Shown: positions 11,644-18,982 of the stretch, piece by piece
Layout of the letters: each line of letters begins with the position of its first letter
How positions within the stretch are numbered: the first letter of the stretch is position 1
Source of the DNA: a virus
Length of the DNA: 37,359 bases
IMG/VR virus record: IMGVR_UViG_3300020195_000084
Coordinates: 1-37,359 of that record
Strand: one strand, 5' to 3'
Made by a program: the position numbers and the translations under genes
The notes under the pieces: generated by a model
Seen by the model: the letters and a program-made list of their open reading frames with translations, nothing else
Told to the model about the DNA's origin: nothing
Database searches by the model: none

Positions 11644-13289
11644 CCCCTCTCGCGTTGGTTCCACGCGACTCTGCGCCAGTGCGCGACCACAGTAAGCTGC
11701 GCAAGCACTGCGACCAGCGCCTGCAGGATCTGGAGGAGGCGCGCCGCCCGGTGTTCGAGTTCGTGAAGACGGTCGCCGAGGAGCTGATGCCCTCGCGCAT
11801 GCCGTACCTGCTCGACCCGCACAGCCAGCAGCACGCCGGCCAGCAGAACGCCCACATCGTCGACTCGGTTGGGCACCAGTCGCTGGCCACGGCTGCGGCC
11901 GGTGTCGGCACCGGCACCATGCCGGCGTCGTCGCCGTGGTTCGAACTGCTGGTGCGCAACGAGTGGGGCGACGACGACGAGACGAAGCAATTCCTGCAGG
12001 ACCTCGCCGAGCGGGCTCGCACGACGATCAACCAGAGCAACGCACACCAGGTGCTGCCGGCGTTCCGCGAGGAGTGGTTGGCGTTCGGCACCGCGGCGGC
12101 TCTCCTCGTCGAGGACGACGAGGATGTGATCCGTCTCGACGTGATGTCGTTCGGCGAGTTCTTTATCGCCGAAAACCACCGCGGCCGCGTCGACACGCTG
12201 TACCGCAAGATGACGATGACGGTGGGCCAGCTCGCCGAGGAGTTCGGCGAGGACGTGCTCAGCGCGTCGAGCAAGCACCAGTACGAGCTCGGGCACTACG
12301 ACACCGTGGTGCCGTGCATCCACGCGATCGAGCCAGACCGGGACCGCGAGAACCCGTCGATGCCGTTCCGCAGCGTCTACTACGAACTGGGCGCCAGCAG
12401 CGACCTGATCCTCGCCTTGCGCTGGTTCAAGCGCTTCCCGTGCCTGGTGAGCCGTTACGGCAAGCTGCCGGGCACCGCGTACGGCCTCGGCCGCGGCATG
12501 GACGCGCTGCCGCACCTCGTCAGGCTGCGCAAGATGATCTACCGCTACGGCAACGCCATGGCGGAGAAGTGCGATCCGCCGACGCAGCACCCATCGCACC
12601 TGCAGCAGCACGAGGTGCGCGCGTTGCCCGGCGGCAAGACCGCGGTGATGGGCGCGCAGAAGATCGAGAACCTGCGCCAGATCAACCTCGACCTGCGCGA
12701 GATGGACGCGGCGATCGAGAAGACCCGGCAAGACGTTCGCGACACCATCGGCTCGACGGTCGTCGCGAGCCTGCGCGCGATCACGCACCAGATGACCGCG
12801 CGCGAGGTCGACACGCGGACGCAGCAGGACCTGATGGAGTTCCTGCCGGCGATCCACCGGCAACACGAGGAAGTGCAAAGCCCCCTCGTCGAGATGACGA
12901 TCGATGCGCTCGACGCGCAGGGGCAGATGCCACAGCGGCCCGCTTCCTTGCCGCCCTTCGCCGCAGCCGACATCGAGTTCACGTCGCCGTTCGCGCGGAA
13001 GGCCCGGCAGGGCGAAGTCGACGCGATCGTGCGCACCTACTCGGTGGCGAGCGAGATCGCCAAGGTCAGAAAGGACGTCGTCGACGTGCTCAATCCGGAG
13101 TGGGCAATCCGCCGCATCGCGCAGATCGAGGGTGCTCCGGTGCAAGCGCTGCTCGGTGCCGAGCAGGTGCGGCAGCAGCGGCAGGCGCAGCAGCAGGCCC
13201 AGCTCGCCGAAGCTAAGGCAGACGCCGCGCAGCGTGGTGTCGACCTCGCGCGCGGCATGGCGGAGGCCGAGCGCGCAGGAGCGGCCTGA
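11640..13289 (+). CDS. Head-to-tail connector (portal) protein
   Basis: This 549-residue protein matches the bacteriophage head-to-tail connecting family (T7 gp8-like portals). Recognisable parts are the N-terminal RRPVFEFVKTVAEELMPSR, the WFELL segment, a YRKMTMTVGQLAEEFGEDVL stretch and the mid-protein RWFKRFPCLVSRYGKLPGTA followed by YGLGRGMDALPHLVRLRKM. A long Gln/Ala-rich C-terminal helix (EQVRQQRQAQQQAQLAEAKA) corresponds to the barrel/crown helix. The dodecamer forms the vertex through which DNA is packaged and ejected. Coupled by ATGA upstream and TGATG downstream. Length is normal. Confidence 0.9.
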   Translation: MTPLALVPRDSAPVRDHSKLRKHCDQRLQDLEEARRPVFEFVKTVAEELMPSRMPYLLDPHSQQHAGQQNAHIVDSVGHQSLATAAAGVGTGTMPASSPWFELLVRNEWGDDDETKQFLQDLAERARTTINQSNAHQVLPAFREEWLAFGTAAALLVEDDEDVIRLDVMSFGEFFIAENHRGRVDTLYRKMTMTVGQLAEEFGEDVLSASSKHQYELGHYDTVVPCIHAIEPDRDRENPSMPFRSVYYELGASSDLILALRWFKRFPCLVSRYGKLPGTAYGLGRGMDALPHLVRLRKMIYRYGNAMAEKCDPPTQHPSHLQQHEVRALPGGKTAVMGAQKIENLRQINLDLREMDAAIEKTRQDVRDTIGSTVVASLRAITHQMTAREVDTRTQQDLMEFLPAIHRQHEEVQSPLVEMTIDALDAQGQMPQRPASLPPFAAADIEFTSPFARKARQGEVDAIVRTYSVASEIAKVRKDVVDVLNPEWAIRRIAQIEGAPVQALLGAEQVRQQRQAQQQAQLAEAKADAAQRGVDLARGMAEAERAGAA

Positions 13290-13876
13290 TGCCGCGCGAG
13301 CGACACCCAGGGTTTGGGCCAGGTCGCATCCGGGAACCGTCACCGTTTGGCGCCGACGAGGATCTGGTGCGCCAGATCGCGCTGCGCGCCGTCCAGTCGC
13401 TGACCGGCGTCCAACTCGCCACAGCACTGCAGGCGTTCGCCGAGCTCACGCCTGCGGCCGATCGGCTGCCCTACTTCACGGGCGGCAGTGCGGCAGCGCT
13501 CGCGACGTTCACGGCATTCGCGCGTACCATCCTCGACGATGCGGACGACGCGACGGTGCGGGCGACGCTGGGGCTCGGCGCGCTTGCGCTACTCGCCACG
13601 ATCAACGGCAGCAACTGGTCGGGGACTGACCTCGCGGTTGCGGATGGTGGCACGGGGGCCAGCACGGCGAGCGGCGCCCGCACGAACCTCGGGCTCGCGA
13701 TCGGCACCAACGTGCAAGCGTGGGCGGCAGTGCTGAATCAGATCGTCGCGCTGGCTCCGGCGAAGGGCGACATGCTCGTCTACAACGGGGAATGGACCCT
13801 CTTGCTTGCGTCCGATGTCTCCGAAGGCGCAGTCCTGACGTTGGGCGTCGACGGCCCGCAGTGGGTGAGCCCGTGA
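13289..13876 (+). CDS. Short tail-fibre-like protein
   Basis: This is a 195-residue protein. It contains repeat motifs typical of phage fibre shafts and collars: LTPAADRLPYFTGGSAAALA, then RTILDDADDATVRATLGLG and VADGGTGASTASGARTNLGL followed by AIGTNVQAW. Such repeats form trimeric beta structure and usually link a virion anchor to a receptor-binding tip. No separate adhesin follows, so this is either a small fibre or an adaptor. Its place directly after the portal, rather than after the tail genes, matches BPP-1-like and related genomes. Coupled by a TGATG overlap on each side. Confidence 0.72.
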   Translation: MPRERHPGFGPGRIREPSPFGADEDLVRQIALRAVQSLTGVQLATALQAFAELTPAADRLPYFTGGSAAALATFTAFARTILDDADDATVRATLGLGALALLATINGSNWSGTDLAVADGGTGASTASGARTNLGLAIGTNVQAWAAVLNQIVALAPAKGDMLVYNGEWTLLLASDVSEGAVLTLGVDGPQWVSP

Positions 13877-14268
13877 TGATCGACACGACCACCAGCACCG
13901 TGATCGCGTATGTCGCCTCCGGCGGATCCACTGGCGCGCTCGTCGCCTTCGCCGAAGTCACCGACCTCGGTCCCGTCGGTACGACGGTCGCCGGCGTCCT
14001 GCTCGGCACCCTGATTGTGCCGTGCGTGCGCTGGTGGATGCAGCGCACGGACCGACTCGACGTCGCCAAGATCGATAGCGCGAAGAACCAGGAGATCGCG
14101 AACCAGGCGCGCGAACAGCGCAGAGAGGACCGTGAAGAGGAGCGGAGCAAGCAGCTGCAGATCCAGACTGGGCTGTTGCACCAGATCGCCGCATGCCTCG
14201 AGGACCTGATCACGAAGCAGGACCGCGTCGAACAACTGCTGATGAAGCAATCAAGCAAACCCACATGA
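13876..14268 (+). CDS. Membrane protein with coiled coil, possible holin or spanin part
   Basis: This is a 130-residue protein starting at an ATG that shares a base with the previous stop (an in-frame GTG lies one codon earlier). Residues 8-48 are hydrophobic (VIAYVASGGSTGALVAFAEV, then GTTVAGVLLGTLIVPCVRWW). From about residue 55 the chain is a highly charged coiled coil (NQAREQRREDREEERSKQLQ) ending at SSKPT. One or two membrane spans plus a coiled coil could be a holin or inner-membrane spanin, and it stands next to a secreted small protein. No motif proves a lysis role. Confidence 0.5.
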   Translation: MIDTTTSTVIAYVASGGSTGALVAFAEVTDLGPVGTTVAGVLLGTLIVPCVRWWMQRTDRLDVAKIDSAKNQEIANQAREQRREDREEERSKQLQIQTGLLHQIAACLEDLITKQDRVEQLLMKQSSKPT

Positions 14269-14516
14269 AGACCAGAACCAACGAACGGCGCTGGCCGCTT
14301 CTGTTCTTCGCCCTTGCCTGCTGCGCAATCGCACCCGCGTGTGCAATCGATCCGACGTTCGTCGCGGCGGCGCGCGCGTCACAGGACGCGATGGCGCCCG
14401 AGTACCTCGGCTACGTCGAAGCTGATGGCAAGCTCGACAAGGCGCAGCGCGAGCGGCGGCGGCGAACCGTGGCGCGGTGGGACGAGGCGATCCGCGCGCG
14501 TGAGGGCAAGCGCTGA
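14265..14516 (+). CDS. Small secreted protein
   Basis: This is an 83-residue protein with a clear signal peptide: basic MKTRTNERRW, hydrophobic PLLFFALACCAIAPACA, and a likely cut before IDP. No standard lipobox is evident, though Cys 19, 20 and 26 fall near the cut. The mature part (about 55 residues) is helical and charged (KLDKAQRERRRRTVARWDEA). ATGA and TGATG overlaps link it to its neighbours. Together with 13876 it could be a two-component spanin, but the lack of a lipobox argues against this. Confidence 0.5.
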   Translation: MKTRTNERRWPLLFFALACCAIAPACAIDPTFVAAARASQDAMAPEYLGYVEADGKLDKAQRERRRRTVARWDEAIRAREGKR

Positions 14517-14806
14517 TGGTCCCACAACTCGAGGACCTGGTCGGGCCGATCAAGGCCCGCATCACCGACCCGGTGCGGCAGGTGATCGCCGTCGAACTCG
14601 CGCTCGACATCGCGCAGATACAGGCGAGGAAGCTCGGCGGTGAGGACGTCGAGCGCGAGATGGTGCACGCGCGCTCGCAGGCATTGTCGCTGACCGCGAC
14701 CGAGGCCGGCGTGGTGCTCGACGTCGTCATGGCGCGGCTGCATTCGATCGGCGGTGTGGTGGCGCGCGGCGCGTTGGCCGCAGTGCTCGGCGCCGTCGCG
14801 CAGTGA
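14516..14806 (+). CDS. Hypothetical late phage protein
   Basis: This 96-residue, mainly helical protein has no recognised domain (LEDLVGPIKARITDPVRQVI, then VLDVVMARLHSIGGVVARGA). The hydrophobic C-terminus (GVVARGALAAVLGAVAQ) could touch a membrane or another helix. Its ATG shares a base with the previous stop (TGATG). It closes a small coupled group (13289-14806). The 86 bases that follow contain no gene and end in the second copy of the 14-bp palindrome. Confidence 0.5.
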   Translation: MVPQLEDLVGPIKARITDPVRQVIAVELALDIAQIQARKLGGEDVEREMVHARSQALSLTATEAGVVLDVVMARLHSIGGVVARGALAAVLGAVAQ

Positions 14807-14877
14807 CTTGACGCCACCGCCGGCGGGGCCATTCCCAAGCCCCATCCCCAAGCCCTTGCGCCGTGGCGTGTGGAATG

Positions 14878-14891
14878 TGCACTATATTGCA
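14878..14891 (+). promoter_or_regulatory. 14-bp near-palindrome, copy 2
   Basis: This is identical to TGCACTATATTGCA at 11335-11348. The flanks (ATG on the left, TGTGC on the right) differ in detail but also extend the symmetry. GTG at 14893 begins two bases after the element, the same spacing as copy 1. It sits at the end of a gene-free 86-base gap, a natural place for a promoter of the scaffold-capsid group. Confidence 0.6.
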
Positions 14892-14892
14892 T

Positions 14893-15222
14893 GTGCAAGT
14901 CGCGCATCCCACCGAGACCGATGAACAAGCCGAGGCCCGCGCCCGCGCCCGCTACCGCTACCTGACCGAGGACGCGCGTGGCCGCGAGGTCGTGCGCGAC
15001 ATCCTGCGGTGGTGCCGCACGGAGACGGCTGGCCCGATCGGCGGCGAAGCCGAGATGGCGGCCGACCTGGCCCTCAAGGCGCTGGGCCTGATGCTGGTGC
15101 AGACGATCAGGAAGCACGACAGCGAGGGCTGGGTGCGGATCGAGGCCGAGCACACGCAGGAGATCGTGCTGGCCGCGCGCATTGCCGCCGCGGCTGACGA
15201 AGCCACGGGGAGCAAGCAATGA
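14893..15222 (+). CDS. Bbp19-like phage protein
   Basis: I place the start at GTG 14893 by analogy with copy 1 of the palindrome. GTG 14863 and ATG 14875 are also in frame. This gives 109 residues. ARARARYRYLTEDARGREVV, then RDILRWCRTE and a helical C-terminus resemble Bbp19 of Bordetella phage BPP-1, a small protein encoded near the scaffold and capsid genes whose exact role is not known. The stop overlaps the scaffold ATG (ATGA). Confidence 0.5.
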   Translation: MQVAHPTETDEQAEARARARYRYLTEDARGREVVRDILRWCRTETAGPIGGEAEMAADLALKALGLMLVQTIRKHDSEGWVRIEAEHTQEIVLAARIAAAADEATGSKQ

Positions 15223-16037
15223 CCGGCGTCGCGATTCCCAAGGCCGCCGCTCCCGCTGCCCCGGTAGCGCCAGCACCCGCTGCAGCCGCGCCGGCTCTCT
15301 TCGGTGCTGGCGTTCCAGCCCCTGCTGCCCCTGCGGCGCCTGCTGCCGCCGCGGCGCCAGTGAAGGCCGCGGCTCCGGCCGCCGGCGCACCGAAGCTCGG
15401 CGACCCGATCGAGCCACCTGCCGCGCCGAAGCTCGGCGACGCCCCGCCCGCCGCGGGCGCGCCCGACGCGCCCGACGCGCCCGCGGCCGAAGGCGACGAG
15501 GCTGCCGTTCCTGCCGAGGAAGGTGCGGAAGCCGAGGAAGCCCCAGCCCCGGTCTACGAGTTCGAAGCGCCCGAGGGGCAGACGCCGTACCAGGCCGAGG
15601 TCATCGACGCCTACAAGGCGGTGCTCGGCAAGCACAAGGTCGACCCCGCTGTCGCGAAGGACATCCTCGAGACGGTGCTGCCCGTGCTCGAGAAGAACAC
15701 GAACGACCAGATCAACGCCGGGATCCAAAAGCAGCGCGACGAGTGGAGCCAGGCGCTGGCCGAGCGCTACGGCGACAAGCTGCCGGCGACGATCGCGCGC
15801 GCGAACCGCGCCTTCCACGAGTTCGTGCCGCCGGCCCTGCAGAAGGACCTCGCCGGCTCGGCCATGTCCGTCAACCCCGACTTCATCGCGATGTGGGACG
15901 CCATTGGCGCCCGCATCACGAACGATCGCCCCCCCAAGTCGACCAAGCCCGCACCGGCACCGCAACTCGATCCAGTCGACGAGATTGCCGCCGGGTACGA
16001 CGCCGCCGACGCAGCCGCCGCCGCACGGAGGACCTGA
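15219..16037 (+). CDS. Capsid scaffolding/assembly protein
   Basis: This 272-residue protein has two parts. Residues 1-105 are low-complexity Ala/Pro (AAPAAPVAPAPAAAAPA and similar), becoming acidic. Residues 115-272 are helical and charged (YQAEVIDAYKAVLGKHKVDP, then VAKDILETVLPVLEKNTNDQ and WSQALAERYGDKLPATIARA). A position immediately before the major capsid gene, an acidic/disordered N-terminus and a helical C-terminus are standard for podovirus scaffolds, which direct shell assembly and leave the procapsid. It is coupled to the previous gene by ATGA. The Ala-rich DNA gives long shadow frames on the other strand that are not genes. Confidence 0.78.
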   Translation: MTGVAIPKAAAPAAPVAPAPAAAAPALFGAGVPAPAAPAAPAAAAAPVKAAAPAAGAPKLGDPIEPPAAPKLGDAPPAAGAPDAPDAPAAEGDEAAVPAEEGAEAEEAPAPVYEFEAPEGQTPYQAEVIDAYKAVLGKHKVDPAVAKDILETVLPVLEKNTNDQINAGIQKQRDEWSQALAERYGDKLPATIARANRAFHEFVPPALQKDLAGSAMSVNPDFIAMWDAIGARITNDRPPKSTKPAPAPQLDPVDEIAAGYDAADAAAAARRT

Positions 16038-16040
16038 GCC

Positions 16041-17048
16041 ATGGCCGCAGTCTCCACGACCCGCAAGAACCTCATCGAGTGGAGCCAGCACTTCCATCGG
16101 GGCAAAGTGCTCCCCGAGGTCGCGTTGCTGGCTCAGGAAAACCAGGCGGTGATGGACATCCCCTGGCGTCAGTGCAACGACGGCACGACGCACCTCTACA
16201 ACCTGCAGACGTTCCTGCCGACCGTCAGCAAGACGATGTACGGCGAGGGAACGCCCGAGTCGAAGAGCCAGAAGGCGCAGGAGCGTGAGACCTGCACCAT
16301 GCTCAGCGGCTTCTCGACCGTCGAGGAGGAACTCTGCAAGGTCGGCGGCCAGATGGGCGTGGTGCGCGCGACCGAGGACGCCAACTTCGCCGAGGCCATG
16401 AAGCAGGCGTTCGCGCAGATGCTGCCGTACGCGAACCGCGCGACGAACGTCAAGGACTTCTACGGCTGGGCCACGCGCTTCAACGCGTTGACGGGCACCA
16501 AGGCGAAGAACGTCATCAGCTGCGGCGGTGCCTCGGCAAACGCCCAGACCAGCGCCTACCTCGTGAACTGGGGCGCCGACGTCTACGGGATCTTCCCCGA
16601 GGGCACGACGGCTGGCTACCAGAAGGACGACCTCGGCCGGCAGGTCAAGACCTTGGCCAACGGCAACCAGCTCGTCGTGCGACAGACGCGCCACCTGTGG
16701 CACGTCGGCCTGGTCGTCGAGGCCTGGACCTCGATCGTGCGCGTCTGCAACATCGAGGCGGCGCACGCCCTGGCCCTGTCGAACAACCAGGCGCCCACGT
16801 CGTTCAACAACGTGCTGCACAAGATGATCCAGGCGCGGCTGCGCATCCGCCGCCCGGGCACGAAGGTGTGGTACGTCAACGACACGGTCTACGGCCTGCT
16901 GATGCGCATCGCGCTCGAGAAGAGCAACGCCGCGGTGACCGTGCAGGCCGCGATCACGCAGTTCGGCAACTTCGACGAGCTGCGCATCCTCGGCATCCCC
17001 GTGCGGCGCATGGACCAGATCCTCGACACCGAGGCCGTGGTCGCCTGA
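16041..17048 (+). CDS. Major capsid protein
   Basis: This is a 335-residue protein with a good ribosome site (GGAGG, 16026-16030). It lies directly after the scaffold and before the Bbp16-like proteins, as Bbp17 does in BPP-1. Sequence marks are AAVSTTRKNLIEWSQHFHRG, WGADVYGIFPEGT, GYQKDDLGRQ, LVVRQTRHLWHVGLVVEAW and the C-terminal FGNFDELRILGIPVRRMDQI-LDTE. The last part is the typical end of HK97-fold capsid proteins of this group (a 'GIPVRRxDxI' strand). Hundreds of copies form the icosahedral shell. The gene is followed by an 8-bp-stem hairpin. Confidence 0.9.
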   Translation: MAAVSTTRKNLIEWSQHFHRGKVLPEVALLAQENQAVMDIPWRQCNDGTTHLYNLQTFLPTVSKTMYGEGTPESKSQKAQERETCTMLSGFSTVEEELCKVGGQMGVVRATEDANFAEAMKQAFAQMLPYANRATNVKDFYGWATRFNALTGTKAKNVISCGGASANAQTSAYLVNWGADVYGIFPEGTTAGYQKDDLGRQVKTLANGNQLVVRQTRHLWHVGLVVEAWTSIVRVCNIEAAHALALSNNQAPTSFNNVLHKMIQARLRIRRPGTKVWYVNDTVYGLLMRIALEKSNAAVTVQAAITQFGNFDELRILGIPVRRMDQILDTEAVVA

Positions 17049-17067
17049 GCCCGACGCGGTGAACGAT

Positions 17068-17087
17068 GGGCCGCCCTGTGGCGGCCC
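17068..17087 (+). terminator. GC hairpin after the capsid gene
   Basis: GGGCCGCC (17068-17075), loop CTGT, GGCGGCCC (17080-17087) form a perfect 8-bp stem. It lies 20 bases after the capsid stop. No T-run follows, so it is more likely an attenuator, RNA-stability or processing element than a full intrinsic terminator. It would raise capsid relative to downstream products. Confidence 0.5.
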
Positions 17088-17139
17088 GACAACGACAGAC
17101 CGAAGCGAACGACCGAAACCGAGAACCTGAGGAACGACA

Positions 17140-17604
17140 ATGAGTGCGGACCTGAACCTGCAGTTCTGCTCGGCGCAGGCCGTCTTCGGCAGCGGCACGA
17201 CTGTCTCCTCGACCGACTGGATCAACTGGCTGGTCGCACAAGACCTCGCCGGCGGCGTTGCTCCGGTGGTCGAGATCATCGTCACGACGTTGGCGGCCGG
17301 TGGCACGTCGATGCAGTTCCAGCTCGTCGCGTGCGACAGCGCCGGCGCCAACCCCGTGGTGGTCGACGAGACGCCCGCGATCGGGATCGCGAACCTCGTC
17401 GCGCCCACCGGCACGCCGCCGATGGGCGGCACGGTGATCCATCTGCGCATGAGCCCGCGGCGCGTGCTGCCGGGTGCCACGCTGACGCACCTACGCCTGC
17501 AGACCGTCAACGTCGGCGCCAACAGCGCCGGCGCGATCACGGCGCACCTGGTGCCCGAAGCCGGGAACTCGGCGCCGAACAAGGCCTACGCGGCCGGCTA
17601 CTGA
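17140..17604 (+). CDS. Bbp16-like capsid decoration/cement protein 1
   Basis: This is a 154-residue protein with GAGGA upstream (17123-17127 region). Residues 5-60 (LNLQFCSAQAVFGSGTTVSS, then WINWLVAQDLAGG and VVEIIVTTLAAGG) and FQLVACDSAGANPVVVDETP fit the Bbp16 family, beta-rich virion proteins that cap or stabilise the capsid. MGGTVIHLRMSPRRVLPGAT lies later, and the chain ends KAYAAGY. The next gene appears to be a diverged relative with the same AGY ending. Exact placement on the shell is unknown. Confidence 0.68.
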   Translation: MSADLNLQFCSAQAVFGSGTTVSSTDWINWLVAQDLAGGVAPVVEIIVTTLAAGGTSMQFQLVACDSAGANPVVVDETPAIGIANLVAPTGTPPMGGTVIHLRMSPRRVLPGATLTHLRLQTVNVGANSAGAITAHLVPEAGNSAPNKAYAAGY

Positions 17605-17615
17605 GGAGGCCTGCC

Positions 17616-18122
17616 ATGCTCGACAAGGACCTGTGGATCGCGACGAACGGCCGCCCGGCAATCACGCCGGGTGCCAGCATCACGCGGTGGCTGTTCCCGA
17701 GCCTCGTCTCACCGGATTACTGGGACCTGCGCGCGATCATCGACCTGGCGCGCGGCAACCCGGTCTACGGCAACTTCCGCGTCGCCACGGCCTTCAACGC
17801 CCAGGCGAGCAACTTCCTGCGCTTTGCGATCTTCGTCGACAGCGTCGCCACGTTCGTCAACGTCCTGACGAACAACGAGCTGGTGATCGCGCGCAGCCCC
17901 GACATCGTGTCGACGGGACTCAGCACCGTCGGGATCAACTTCCCGGTCGCGATGCCGTCGCTGAACGACTTGGCGCTGCTGACCAGCAACGGCGCGCGCT
18001 TCATCACGCTCGGCTTCGAGGCTTCCGTGCCGACGACCGACTGGGTTGCGGGTGGCGTCGACGCGTTCCTGTCGCCGGAGCCCCTGCCGCCGCTGCCGGC
18101 CTCCCACCCCGCCGGCTACTGA
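17616..18122 (+). CDS. Bbp16-like capsid decoration protein 2
   Basis: This 168-residue protein starts at the ATG preceded by GAGGAGG (17602-17608). The open frame upstream belongs to a shadow. It resembles its neighbour in layout: a beta-rich body (NFLRFAIFVDSVATFVNVLT, LVIARSPDIV) and a C-terminal PASHPAGY matching the AGY end of 17140-17604. Two tandem related decoration genes suggest duplication and divergence, perhaps for different capsid sites. Family assignment is less firm than for the first copy. Confidence 0.6.
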   Translation: MLDKDLWIATNGRPAITPGASITRWLFPSLVSPDYWDLRAIIDLARGNPVYGNFRVATAFNAQASNFLRFAIFVDSVATFVNVLTNNELVIARSPDIVSTGLSTVGINFPVAMPSLNDLALLTSNGARFITLGFEASVPTTDWVAGGVDAFLSPEPLPPLPASHPAGY

Positions 18123-18125
18123 CCG

Positions 18126-18644
18126 ATGCGCAACGCCCGCAGCAGGCCGGTGTATCGCGCCGCGGCGCAGTTCGTCGCGGCCGCGAGCGCGTCGCCGTTC
18201 TTCGAGATCGCAGGTGCCACGGGCCGCAAGGTGCGGATGCTCAGCATCCGGGTGACGGGGCCGACGCTGACGGCCGTTGGCTACCACTCAATCCAGGTCG
18301 GCAAGTACTCGGCGAACACGACCGTCGGCACGGCGACCGACCTGACCAAGGTGCCGCTCGATTCGAAGAGCCCGCCGTCCATCGCGTCGGTCTGCCGCGT
18401 GTTCACGGCAGCGCCGACGGTCGGCGCCATCGTCGGACTGATCGGTAGCCAGCGCATCCTGGCGCAGGCCACGACCGCCGCGGCTGCCGGCACGGTCGAC
18501 GGTGTCGCATGGGACTTCGGGCAGATCGGCGATGCCGAGGGCGCGGTGTTGCTCACGGCCGCCGAGGCGATCGCGCTGACGTTCGCAGCCGCACCAGCGA
18601 CGGCCGTGACGATGTCGATCGAAGTCGAATGGACCGAGGAGTGA
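18126..18644 (+). CDS. Structural beta-rich virion protein
   Basis: This is a 172-residue protein with an Ala/Ser/Thr/Val-rich composition typical of head-decoration or head-completion proteins (FFEIAGATGRKVRMLSIRVT, GSQRILAQATTAAAAGTVDG, AVTMSIEVEWTEE). The start is two bases after the previous stop, with no clear ribosome site. No family is recognised with certainty. Its place between decoration proteins and tail genes supports a virion role. Confidence 0.55.
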   Translation: MRNARSRPVYRAAAQFVAAASASPFFEIAGATGRKVRMLSIRVTGPTLTAVGYHSIQVGKYSANTTVGTATDLTKVPLDSKSPPSIASVCRVFTAAPTVGAIVGLIGSQRILAQATTAAAAGTVDGVAWDFGQIGDAEGAVLLTAAEAIALTFAAAPATAVTMSIEVEWTEE

Positions 18645-18651
18645 GAGACTT

Positions 18652-18927
18652 ATGAAAGTGCGCGCCAAGCAGTCGACCCAGATCAACACCAAGGCCGGGC
18701 TCCTGTACGTGAAGGGCCCCGAGATGAGCGACAAGGACGAGGTGCTGTCGCTCGGCGAGGTCGTGGAGGTGCCCGACGACTACCCGATCAACATCGAGGT
18801 CTGGGACATCGTCGAGCCGCCCGCGGGCCAAAAGCCCAAGCTGATCAATCCGCGGCAAGGCCTCGACGGCGACGAGCCGCCCGTGGGCAGCAAGCTGCAG
18901 AAGGGCACCCCCGCCCTTTCGAAGTAG
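18652..18927 (+). CDS. Small structural-region protein
   Basis: This 91-residue protein has GAGGAG 12-17 bases before the ATG. It begins MKVRAKQSTQINTKAGLLYV and contains a short beta-type domain (EVVEVPDDYPINIEVWDIVE), then a disordered Pro/Gly/Lys-rich tail. It is unrecognised. It could be a head-closure or neck component given the neighbours. The 55-base gap after it contains a GC hairpin. Confidence 0.5.
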   Translation: MKVRAKQSTQINTKAGLLYVKGPEMSDKDEVLSLGEVVEVPDDYPINIEVWDIVEPPAGQKPKLINPRQGLDGDEPPVGSKLQKGTPALSK

Positions 18928-18934
18928 ACCCGCT

Positions 18935-18954
18935 GGGGCGCCGCCGGCCGCCCC
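18935..18954 (+). terminator. GC hairpin between head and tail genes
   Basis: GGGGCG (18935-18940) pairs with CGCCCC (18949-18954) around CCGCCGGC. No T-run follows. Its position between the head block and the tail block resembles the post-capsid hairpin at 17068-17087, and it may tune read-through. Confidence 0.35.
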
Positions 18955-18982
18955 GCGCACGTTGCGCCGGCCCCAATAGCCG

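Noticed and set aside
11400-13427. 675-residue minus-strand open frame
   Set aside because: It is antisense to the portal gene, with no recognisable motif and no ribosome site.
14807-14862. CCGCCGGCGG palindrome after 14806 as an intrinsic terminator
   Set aside because: The stem has no loop and no T-run, and such GC palindromes are frequent in this genome.
14958-17582. 874-residue open frame on the minus strand opposite scaffold, capsid and decoration genes
   Set aside because: It is the antisense shadow of GC-rich genes whose plus-strand products are recognised phage proteins. Its composition is Arg/Gly/Val-rich with no domain.
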